NCBI GenBank assembly: GCA_031282905.1
Contig: JAITCV010000194.1
Location: 1-14,221 of the forward strand
From: Azoarcus sp.
GTDB taxonomy: Bacteria > Pseudomonadota > Gammaproteobacteria > Burkholderiales > Rhodocyclaceae
Length of the DNA: 14,221 nt
Reading direction: 5' to 3'
Shown here: piece after piece, positions 6,099-12,492 of the stretch
How positions within the stretch are numbered: the first letter of the stretch is position 1
How the letters are laid out: the number at the start of each line of letters is the position of its first letter
The notes under the pieces: model-generated
Told to the model about the DNA's origin: nothing
What the model saw: the letters and a program-made list of their open reading frames with translations, nothing else
The model's database searches: none
Translations under genes and position numbers: made by a program

Positions 6099-8374
6099 TT
6101 GCGCAAGAGCTTGAAGTCAGTCTGCATCTGGCCTTCGTCGGCGCCCGCCAGAAGCGCCACGAATTCGTCACCGTCGAACACCTGCTGCTCGCGCTGCTCG
6201 ACAACCCCTCCGCCGCCGAGGTGTTGCGCGCCTGCCTGCTCAATTTCGACAACCTGCGCTTGGAACTGACACGTTTCATCGACGAGCACATGCCCCGGAT
6301 CGGCGGCAATCTCGACATCGACCCCCAGCCCACCCTCGGCTTCCAGCGCGTCATCCAACGCGCGATCCTGCATGTGCAATCGTCCAGCAAGAAAGAAGTC
6401 AACGGCGCCAACGTGCTCGCGGCCATCTTTGGCGAAAAGGACGCGCACGCGGTCTATTTCCTCCAGCGCCAGAACATCACCCGTCTCGATGTGGTGAATT
6501 TCATCGCCCACGGCGTCACCAAGACGCCCCAGAATGGAGCACATTCCTCCGAGCGCCAGGAAGATGGCCACGAGCCGGAACAAGAAGGAAAACCGCGCGC
6601 CAGCGCACTCGAAAACTACACCCACGACCTCAACGAACAAGCCCTGAAGGGCAAGATCGACCCGCTGGTCGGCCGCGACAAGGAAGTCGAACGTGTCATC
6701 CAGACCCTGTGCCGACGGCGCAAGAACAACCCTCTGCTGGTCGGCGAAGCGGGCGTGGGCAAAACCGCGATTGCCGAAGGGCTCGCCCATCGCATCGTCG
6801 ACGGCAAGGTGCCCGATATTCTCGAAAACTCACATGTATATGCCCTGGATATGGGGGCATTGCTCGCTGGCACAAAATACCGCGGAGATTTCGAACAGCG
6901 TCTCAAGGCCGTGCTCAAGCAATTGCTGGAAAACCGTAAAGCCATTCTGTTCATCGACGAAATCCACACCCTGATCGGTGCCGGCGCGGCCTCGGGCGGC
7001 ACGCTCGACGCCTCGAACCTGTTGAAGCCCGCGCTCTCGTCAGGACAATTGAAGTGTATCGGCGCCACCACCTACACCGAGTACCGCCAGATATTCGAAA
7101 AAGATCACGCGCTCTCGCGCCGTTTCCAGAAAGTCGACGTGGTCGAGCCGTCAGTCGCCGAAACCATCGAGATACTCAAGGGCCTGAAAACACGTTTCGA
7201 GGAACACCACGGTATCAAGTATTCACTCTCGGCCCTGGCGAGCGCCGCCGAACTGTCGGCCAGGTACATCAATGACCGTCACCTGCCCGACAAGGCGATC
7301 GACGTCATCGACGAAGCGGGCGCGGCGCAACGCATCCTGCCCAAGTCCCGGCAAAAGAAAACCATCGGCAAGAACGAGATCGAGGAAATCGTCGCCAAGA
7401 TTGCCCGCATCCCGCCCCGCAGCGTGTCGGTGGATGATCGCAACTCACTCAGGACGCTCGAACGCGATCTCAAGAACGTGGTCTTCGGCCAGGACGCCGC
7501 GATCGAAGCCTTGGCGAGGGCGATCAAGATGTCGCGTTCGGGCCTGGGCGACCCGCAAAAACCCATTGGCTCCTTCCTTTTCTCCGGCCCCACCGGGGTC
7601 GGCAAGACCGAGGTCGCGCGCCAGCTTGCCTACACCCTGGGCATCGACCTGCTACGTTTCGACATGTCGGAATACATGGAACGCCACGCGGTCAGCCGCC
7701 TGATCGGCGCGCCGCCGGGCTACGTCGGTTTCGACCAGGGCGGGCTGCTCACCGAGCAGATCACCAAGAAACCGCATTGCATCCTGCTGCTCGACGAAAT
7801 CGAAAAAGCCCATCCGGATATCTACAACATCCTGCTCCAGGTCATGGACCACGGCATGCTGACCGACAACAACGGGCGTCAGGCCGATTTCCGCAACGTC
7901 ATCCTGATCATGACGACCAATGCCGGTGCCGAAGCGATGCAGAAATCGGTCATCGGCTTCTCCGCAAAACGCGAAGTGGGCGATGAGATGGTCGAGATCA
8001 AGCGCACCTTCACCCCCGAATTCCGCAACCGTCTCGACGCCATGATTTCATTCAAGGCGCTCGACTCCGAGGCCATTCTCAGGGTGGTCGACAAATTCCT
8101 GATGCAGCTCGAAATCCAGCTCCACGAAAAGAAAGTCGACGTTCACTTCACCGCCACGCTCAAGGCATGGCTGGCCGAAAAAGGCTTCGACCCCCTGATG
8201 GGCGCGCGGCCGATGTCACGCCTGATCCAGGACATGATTCGCGCCGCGCTGGCCGACGAACTGCTGTTCGGACGGCTCGCCAATGGCGGCAAGGTCACCA
8301 TCGACCTCGACGAAAACGATCAAGTCAAACTGATGTTCGACCCGGACCCTGTCCCCGAAGCCGCTGTCATTTGA
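6095..8374 (+). CDS. clpA: ATP-dependent Clp protease ATP-binding subunit ClpA
   Basis: ClpA is the hexameric AAA+ unfoldase that feeds proteins into ClpP. The 759-residue product is almost the E. coli length. An N-terminal double Clp_N domain occupies about 1-145. The first AAA module has Walker A GEAGVGKT (217-224) and Walker B ILFIDEIH. The second has Walker A GPTGVGKT (498-505) and Walker B CILLLDEIEKA. The ClpP-docking loop is IGF (620-622), the position of IGL in E. coli ClpA, so a ClpP partner is expected elsewhere. ATG 6095 has GGAGG at 6083-6087, seven bases upstream. The stop codon lies within the first unit of a 16-bp tandem repeat. Confidence 0.98.
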   Translation: MIAQELEVSLHLAFVGARQKRHEFVTVEHLLLALLDNPSAAEVLRACLLNFDNLRLELTRFIDEHMPRIGGNLDIDPQPTLGFQRVIQRAILHVQSSSKKEVNGANVLAAIFGEKDAHAVYFLQRQNITRLDVVNFIAHGVTKTPQNGAHSSERQEDGHEPEQEGKPRASALENYTHDLNEQALKGKIDPLVGRDKEVERVIQTLCRRRKNNPLLVGEAGVGKTAIAEGLAHRIVDGKVPDILENSHVYALDMGALLAGTKYRGDFEQRLKAVLKQLLENRKAILFIDEIHTLIGAGAASGGTLDASNLLKPALSSGQLKCIGATTYTEYRQIFEKDHALSRRFQKVDVVEPSVAETIEILKGLKTRFEEHHGIKYSLSALASAAELSARYINDRHLPDKAIDVIDEAGAAQRILPKSRQKKTIGKNEIEEIVAKIARIPPRSVSVDDRNSLRTLERDLKNVVFGQDAAIEALARAIKMSRSGLGDPQKPIGSFLFSGPTGVGKTEVARQLAYTLGIDLLRFDMSEYMERHAVSRLIGAPPGYVGFDQGGLLTEQITKKPHCILLLDEIEKAHPDIYNILLQVMDHGMLTDNNGRQADFRNVILIMTTNAGAEAMQKSVIGFSAKREVGDEMVEIKRTFTPEFRNRLDAMISFKALDSEAILRVVDKFLMQLEIQLHEKKVDVHFTATLKAWLAEKGFDPLMGARPMSRLIQDMIRAALADELLFGRLANGGKVTIDLDENDQVKLMFDPDPVPEAAVI

Positions 8375-8407
8375 CGTCGCTACCATCTGACGCCGCTGTC
8401 ATTTGGC
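8360..8407 (+). repeat. Three tandem 16-bp repeats spanning the clpA stop codon
   Basis: Units are 8360-8375 (GCCGCTGTCATTTGAC), 8376-8391 (GTCGCTACCATCTGAC) and 8392-8407 (GCCGCTGTCATTTGGC). Units 1 and 3 differ at one base; unit 2 has four changes from unit 1. The clpA TGA is in unit 1, so unit number does not alter ClpA. Confidence 0.75.
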
Positions 8408-8422
8408 TGGCGATCCGACCAG

Positions 8423-8460
8423 AAACCAAAATCCCGGCTTCCAGGCCGGGATTTGGTTTT
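8423..8460. terminator. Rho-independent terminator between clpA and the Spy-like gene
   Basis: A 10-bp core stem (AAATCCCGGC / GCCGGGATTT) is extended by AAACC/GGTTT across one bulged base and ends in TTTT. The loop is TTCCAG. It lies between convergent genes and looks usable in both directions. Confidence 0.9.
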
Positions 8461-8486
8461 ACGAAAAGCAGCTATCTATGCTTGAT

Positions 8487-8969
8487 TCACGACCGCCTGC
8501 CTGCTCGTCTGCCGTGATGCAGCAAGCTGCCGGATTCGGCATCGAACACCGTCTTCTGCGCATCGCCCAACTTGCCATAAAAAGTCTCGACAATCTTGCG
8601 CAGATCGGCCAAGCCTTGCGCGCGCTCCCGGCTCGCCGTCTCCTGGATGCGCAGACTTTCGACCACGGTCGTGGGCTTTCCGGCAGCCTGATGCTCCCCG
8701 ATCTGCTTCAAGCCCTGTTCGGTATGCGCCTTGATTGCCTGCTTGAACTCGGCCCAAGCCGGTTTCTGCTCGGCGGTCAGCACCAGCGCCAATTCCAACC
8801 GCGCCAACCCTTCCTCGACATGCTGGCCCAGCCGTTCCTGTACCGGCTGCTCCGCCTTTGCGCCTCCCCAAGCACGTCCATGACCACCATGCCCTGCCAT
8901 GACCGCCCCGCCCAACAGGGTCGAAGCCAGTAATGCGACGGCAAGTGAAGTTTTGATCCGGGATTTCAT
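8487..8969 (-). CDS. Periplasmic Spy/CpxP-like protein with LTXXQ motif
   Basis: A 160-residue protein with a clear Sec signal peptide (MKSRIKTSLAVALLASTLLG, then GAVMA before a cleavage point near residue 25). The mature N-terminus is His/Gly rich (GHGGHGRAWGG). The rest is predicted mostly helical and charged, with LTAEQKPAWAEF at 64-75 and a weaker second copy, LGDAQKTVFDAE, at 134-145. Such spaced LTxxQ blocks are characteristic of Spy/CpxP-type periplasmic chaperones and metal- or stress-responsive sensors. The exact function cannot be read, but the His-rich start hints at metal binding. ATG at 8969 has AAGGAG seven bases upstream (plus-strand 8977-8982). It stands alone on the minus strand, 328 bp downstream of metE. 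Confidence 0.75.
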   Translation of the reverse strand: MKSRIKTSLAVALLASTLLGGAVMAGHGGHGRAWGGAKAEQPVQERLGQHVEEGLARLELALVLTAEQKPAWAEFKQAIKAHTEQGLKQIGEHQAAGKPTTVVESLRIQETASRERAQGLADLRKIVETFYGKLGDAQKTVFDAESGSLLHHGRRAGRRS

Positions 8970-9001
8970 CGGTATGCTCCTTTACGCTCGTTGATTGACG
9001 A

Positions 9002-9019
9002 CGTCCGTAATGCCGGACG
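9002..9019. repeat. Inverted repeat upstream of the Spy-like gene
   Basis: CGTCCG (9002-9007) and CGGACG (9014-9019) surround a six-base centre. The repeat ends about 20 bp from the Shine-Dalgarno sequence of the Spy-like gene, a position fitting an operator or 5' leader hairpin. Confidence 0.35.
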
Positions 9020-9157
9020 ACCCACGTATTAAAACGCCCTGATGTAAGCCCGCTTTGTCCGCGCGTGGTGAATTTTGTTCCACCATGTCCCAGGGATGCG
9101 CGCGGATACATTGGGATACATCCCGATCCAGGCGTCGCCCCATCAACGGCAACGACT

Positions 9158-9185
9158 GTAGGGGCACGGCGCGCCGTGCCCCTAC
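9158..9185. repeat. Perfect 28-bp palindrome of REP/MITE type
   Basis: GTAGGGGCACGGCG (9158-9171) is followed without a gap by its exact reverse complement (9172-9185). CTGTAG occurs just left (9156-9161) and again just right (9192-9197). Palindromes built on GTAGGGGC...GCCCCTAC are, from memory, dispersed in many bacterial genomes. That this one is multi-copy in this genome is inference. Confidence 0.7.
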
Positions 9186-9297
9186 TACGATCTGTAGAAC
9201 CAGCACTACACTATGATGAATTGCGAAACGGCAACACGGTGCAACTGGAATACCAGGCGGGCGCGCGGTGGCGAAGTCGTGGTGGCGGACGGGTTGT

Positions 9298-9345
9298 TCA
9301 AACCTGTTCCCCGCTCTTTGTTTCTTGTGCCCTGTTGCTGGCGGG
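9298..9345 (-). repeat. Purine-rich degenerate repeat encoding the MetE tail
   Basis: On the minus strand this stretch is an imperfect series of ACA/GG/AAG elements (AACAGGGCACAAGAAACAAA and then GGGGAACAGG). It forms the last dozen codons and the stop of metE. It shares GGGAACAGG with the repeat at the 3' end of the RamB-like gene (13908-13916). Confidence 0.45.
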
Positions 9346-11643
9346 CGATGACTGCAATGATGCGCGCAGTCGATGTGCGGCTTCGACCATGTTGCGCAGC
9401 GCGGCTTCCGTTTCCGGCCAATTGCGGGTTTTCAGGCCGCAATCGGGGTTGACCCATACTTGGTCGGCGGGAATCACGGCGAGCGCCTTGACGAGCAGGT
9501 TTTCGATTTCCGCGACCGGAGGAACGCGCGGTGAATGGATGTCGTATACCCCGGGGCCGATTTCGTTCGGATAGTGGAAGTCCCCGAATGCGCGCAGCAA
9601 TTCCATATCGGAGCGGCTGGTTTCGATGGTGATGACATCCGCGTCCATCGAAGCGATTTCGGCAAGGATGTCGTTGAATTCGGAGTAACACATGTGGGTG
9701 TGAATCTGGGTTTCGTCGCCAACGCCGGAGGCGGTGATGCGAAAGGCTCGTGTTGCCCAGGCCAGATAGTTGGCTTGGGCTTCCTTGCGCAGCGGCAGCC
9801 CTTCGCGGATGGCCGGTTCGTCGATCTGGATGATGCCGATGCCCGCGTGTTCGAGGTCGACGACTTCGTCCCGGATTGCCAGCGCGATCTGCTCCGCCGT
9901 TGCGGCGCGAGGCTGGTCGTCGCGTACGAACGACCATTGCAGGATGGTGATCGGGCCGGTCAGCATGCCTTTCATCGGGCGGGTGGTCAGACTCTGGGCA
10001 TGGGATGACCACGCCACGGTCATCGGCCGTGGGCGCGACACGTCGCCATAGATGATGGGCGGCTTGACGCAGCGCGAACCGTAGGATTGCACCCAGCCGT
10101 TGGCGGTGAAGGCGAAACCGGCCAGTTGCTCGCCGAAGTATTCGACCATGTCGTTGCGTTCCGCCTCGCCATGCACGAGCACATCGATGTCCAGCTTTTC
10201 CTGGATGGCGACGGTTTGAGCGATTTCCTCTTTCATTGCAGCTTCATAGTCGGCGGCGGCGAGCTCACCGCGCCGGTATGCGGCCCGCGTCGTGCGGATC
10301 TTCGCGGTCTGCGGAAACGAGCCGATGGTGGTGGTCGGCAGCAGCGGCAGATGGAAACGCGCGCGTTGCGCCGCGCGGCGTACCGGGAAGGGCGATTTCC
10401 TCTGGTCGATATCGGCGGGCAGGCTGGCGACCCGGCGGGCGACTTCCGGCGCATGCACGCGCGCGCTTTCCCGGCGGCCTTGCAATATGCGGCGGGATTG
10501 CGCCAACGTTTCATCGGCGGCAGGATTGCCTTCGGCGGCCAGTTTGAGGGCGCGTAGTTCGTGCAGTTTTTCGGTGGCGAAACTCAGCCAGCCACGCAAT
10601 TCTTCATCCAGCCCGGTTTCCGCCGCTATGCTGAATGGCACGTGCAACAGGGAGCACGAGGGCGCGAGCCAGATTTCGCGCGCGGGCGATAGATGTTCCA
10701 GATGCGAGCGCAGCCGCGTCAGGGTGAGATCCAGGTCAGTGCGCCAGATATTGCGCCCATCGATGAGGCCGAGCGAGAGCACTTTGTGCGCGGGCAGCCA
10801 ATCGATTGCGCGCGCGATGTCTTCCGGCGCGCGCACGGCGTCGATGTGCAGCCCCGCGATGGGCAGGCGGCAGGCCAGGTTGAGATGTTCTCCGAGGGGG
10901 GAGAAATAGCTGGCCAGCAATATCCGCGCGCCCGCCGCAGCCAATTGGTGGTAAGCGGAATCGAACGCCTGCCGCCACGGAGCGGGCAAATCCAGGCCGA
11001 GAATCGGCTCATCGATTTGCACCCATTCCACGCCTTGCGCGTGCAGGCGGGTCAGTATTTGCTGGTATACGGGAAGGATTTTTTCCAGCAAGGCGAGCCG
11101 GGAAAACCCAGCGGTTTTTTCCTTGCCAAGCCACAGGAAAGTCAAGGGGCCAATCAATACGGCCTTGACCGTATGCCCCAGGCGTTTTGCCTCCCCGATT
11201 TCGGAAAACAACCGTTCACTGCGCAAGGAGAACGTCGTATCGGCGGAAAATTCGGGCACCAGATAGTGATAATTGGTGTCGAACCATTTGGTCATTTCCA
11301 GCGCGGGATGACCTTGATCCGCCATTCCTTCGCGCGCCACGCCGCGCGCCAGGGTGAAATAGCGGGCAAGTTCGGCCTCTGCTCCCGAAAAGCCAAAACG
11401 CGCCGGTTCGCAGCCGAGCAATTGGATATGGTTCGCCACCTGGTCATAAAAGGCAAAATCCCCGACGGTGATGAAATCCAGGCCCGCTTCGCGCTGCAAG
11501 GCCCAATGGCGGGCGCGCAATTCCTGGCCGACCGTTTCCAGTTCAGCAAGGGAGAGCTCGCCGCGCCAATGCCGCTCCAAGGCGAATTTGAGTTCGCGCT
11601 GAGCGCCGATGCGGGGAAAGCCGAGGATATGGGTTCGTATCAT
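9298..11643 (-). CDS. metE: Cobalamin-independent methionine synthase MetE
   Basis: MetE transfers the methyl group of 5-methyltetrahydropteroyl-triglutamate to homocysteine, the last step of methionine synthesis. The protein has 781 residues against about 753 in E. coli. The N-terminus MIRTHILGFPRIGAQRELK is characteristic. Zinc ligands are visible: H650 and C652 in IHTHMCYSEF, E674 in TIETSRSD and C735 in VNPDCGLK. TTTIGSFPQT marks the start of the catalytic barrel. The extra length is largely C-terminal: beyond the usual end, the tail ending NRAQETKSGEQV is encoded by a purine-rich degenerate repeat. The start overlaps the stop of the GntR-type gene (ATGA at 11643-11640 on the minus strand), implying co-transcription. 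No MetR site, SAM riboswitch or B12 riboswitch was seen. Confidence 0.97.
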   Translation of the reverse strand: MIRTHILGFPRIGAQRELKFALERHWRGELSLAELETVGQELRARHWALQREAGLDFITVGDFAFYDQVANHIQLLGCEPARFGFSGAEAELARYFTLARGVAREGMADQGHPALEMTKWFDTNYHYLVPEFSADTTFSLRSERLFSEIGEAKRLGHTVKAVLIGPLTFLWLGKEKTAGFSRLALLEKILPVYQQILTRLHAQGVEWVQIDEPILGLDLPAPWRQAFDSAYHQLAAAGARILLASYFSPLGEHLNLACRLPIAGLHIDAVRAPEDIARAIDWLPAHKVLSLGLIDGRNIWRTDLDLTLTRLRSHLEHLSPAREIWLAPSCSLLHVPFSIAAETGLDEELRGWLSFATEKLHELRALKLAAEGNPAADETLAQSRRILQGRRESARVHAPEVARRVASLPADIDQRKSPFPVRRAAQRARFHLPLLPTTTIGSFPQTAKIRTTRAAYRRGELAAADYEAAMKEEIAQTVAIQEKLDIDVLVHGEAERNDMVEYFGEQLAGFAFTANGWVQSYGSRCVKPPIIYGDVSRPRPMTVAWSSHAQSLTTRPMKGMLTGPITILQWSFVRDDQPRAATAEQIALAIRDEVVDLEHAGIGIIQIDEPAIREGLPLRKEAQANYLAWATRAFRITASGVGDETQIHTHMCYSEFNDILAEIASMDADVITIETSRSDMELLRAFGDFHYPNEIGPGVYDIHSPRVPPVAEIENLLVKALAVIPADQVWVNPDCGLKTRNWPETEAALRNMVEAAHRLRASLQSSPASNRAQETKSGEQV

Positions 11644-12296
11644 GATGCGTATTCCAACAGGGGTTGAAAGGGAGAAAGTGTTGTCTGGCAGGGAGCCGTT
11701 GCAATGCATTCTGTTTTTTGCCCTCCGCGACGGGAACAGGCTTCGTCGAATGCGCTCAATACCTGCTGCCGGAATGTGCGGGCGGTGGCATTGCAAAAGC
11801 TTGCGATTGGGACGGTTTCGCCGACGGTCATGGCTTGGGCGCAGCGGGTTTCGATGGCCGCGAGTTCCGGGCCGGTCGCCACGCGCAACTGGTTGTACAG
11901 ACTTTGCGCGGCTACGGCGAAAGGCAGAGCGACGACAAACCCGGCAACGCCCCAATAGGAACTGGCGGAGATGGAAGCCCTCGTCTCCGGTATGGTGCCG
12001 AGCCGGGTCGGCGCGGCGCGGCACATCATGAACAGGCGGAGGTGTTCGAGCATATCCAGGATGGTTTCGATGTCGGCGCGGCAATATTCATGGACGAAAT
12101 AGCCGTCCCGTTCTCGCGTCAGCAGGCGTTCGCGGACGAGTTGGCGCAGGGCCTCCGTGAGCGGCAGACGGCCCACCCGGTAATGAGCCGCCAGCGCGGC
12201 CTCATCCAGAGGGTGGCGAGGCGCGAACTCATGGCCGAACAGACGGTCGCGGATCGAATCGGCCAGTGCGTCGCATAGCATGCGGTGATGAACCAT
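11640..12296 (-). CDS. GntR-type winged-helix regulator with unfamiliar C-terminal domain
   Basis: A 218-residue protein. Residues 1-75 fit a GntR winged helix: ALADSIRDRLFGHEF, DEAALAAHYRVGRLPLTEAL (recognition region), then QLVRERLLTRERDGYFVHEY (wing). The remaining ~140 residues show no FCD or UTRA hallmark; they include SYWGVAGFVVALPFAVAAQS and several cysteines. The ligand is unknown. ATG 12296 is preferred because GGTGGA lies just upstream; ATG 12317 is an alternative with no ribosome site. The TGA stop shares bases with the metE ATG, so the protein is made from the same message as MetE. A 12-bp palindrome just upstream may be its operator. DNA-binding function is well supported; control of metE is inference. 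Confidence 0.75.
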   Translation of the reverse strand: MVHHRMLCDALADSIRDRLFGHEFAPRHPLDEAALAAHYRVGRLPLTEALRQLVRERLLTRERDGYFVHEYCRADIETILDMLEHLRLFMMCRAAPTRLGTIPETRASISASSYWGVAGFVVALPFAVAAQSLYNQLRVATGPELAAIETRCAQAMTVGETVPIASFCNATARTFRQQVLSAFDEACSRRGGQKTECIATAPCQTTLSPFQPLLEYAS

Positions 12297-12310
12297 GTCG
12301 TTTTCCACCG

Positions 12311-12322
12311 TTATCATGATAA
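12311..12322. promoter_or_regulatory. 12-bp perfect palindrome upstream of the GntR-type gene
   Basis: TTATCATGATAA is perfectly symmetrical and ends 15 bp before the preferred GntR start codon. Short palindromes at this position are typical autoregulatory GntR operators. It includes the alternative start codon at 12315-12317. Confidence 0.45.
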
Positions 12323-12357
12323 ATGGCAGGGAGTGCCCTTGCGTTTTTGGGAAGAGG

Positions 12358-12449
12358 TTCGCAATATACGCATCAACGAACAGCGGCGGAACACTAAATT
12401 GGCGTGGGAATGTGAAAGCCAGTTTGGTATTTTGCAAATCTTGCGAATT
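12358..12449. promoter_or_regulatory. Three TTGCRAA-type sites in the divergent control region
   Basis: TTGCAAATC (12432-12440) and TTGCGAATT (12441-12449) form a 9-bp direct repeat on the plus strand. The first lies within the palindrome TTTGCAAA (12431-12438). A third copy, TTGCGAA on the minus strand (plus TTCGCAA, 12358-12364), lies toward the GntR-metE side. From memory, the RamB site of corynebacteria also contains TTTGCAAA, so these may be operators for the adjacent RamB-like protein. Confidence 0.45.
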
Positions 12450-12492
12450 CCCTGTCACATGCCAGGCAGCAACCTCGATTCAAGGACGGGTC

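Larger units (their letters stand above)
8970..9297. other. 328-bp intergenic region between metE and the Spy-like gene
   Basis: No credible gene lies here; the frames that stay open are repeat-derived and carry no family motif. The region holds the Spy-like ribosome binding site (8977-8982), a 6-bp inverted repeat CGTCCG/CGGACG at 9002-9019 that could be an operator or leader hairpin, and the 28-bp palindrome at 9158-9185. No canonical terminator for metE and no confident promoter for the Spy-like gene were recognised. Confidence 0.6.

Noticed and set aside
8476..9111. 211-residue minus-strand frame over the Spy-like gene
   Set aside because: The alternative frame at 8487-8969 has a signal peptide, LTXXQ motif and strong ribosome site; this one has none.
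9065..9574. Plus-strand 169-residue reading frame across the palindrome
   Set aside because: It runs through the palindrome and the 3' end of metE; composition and lack of motifs mark it as spurious.
10693..11667. 324-residue plus-strand reading frame opposite metE
   Set aside because: Antisense shadow of a clear, conserved metE; it has no motifs.
9298..12084. A longer 928-residue reading of metE
   Set aside because: The first ~147 residues are Arg/His/Pro-rich out-of-frame translation of the GntR gene; MetE homology begins at the ATG at 11643.
11644..12310. SAM or cobalamin riboswitch, or MetR site, ahead of metE
   Set aside because: The stretch is a coding gene and no riboswitch core or TGAA-N5-TTCA element was recognised.
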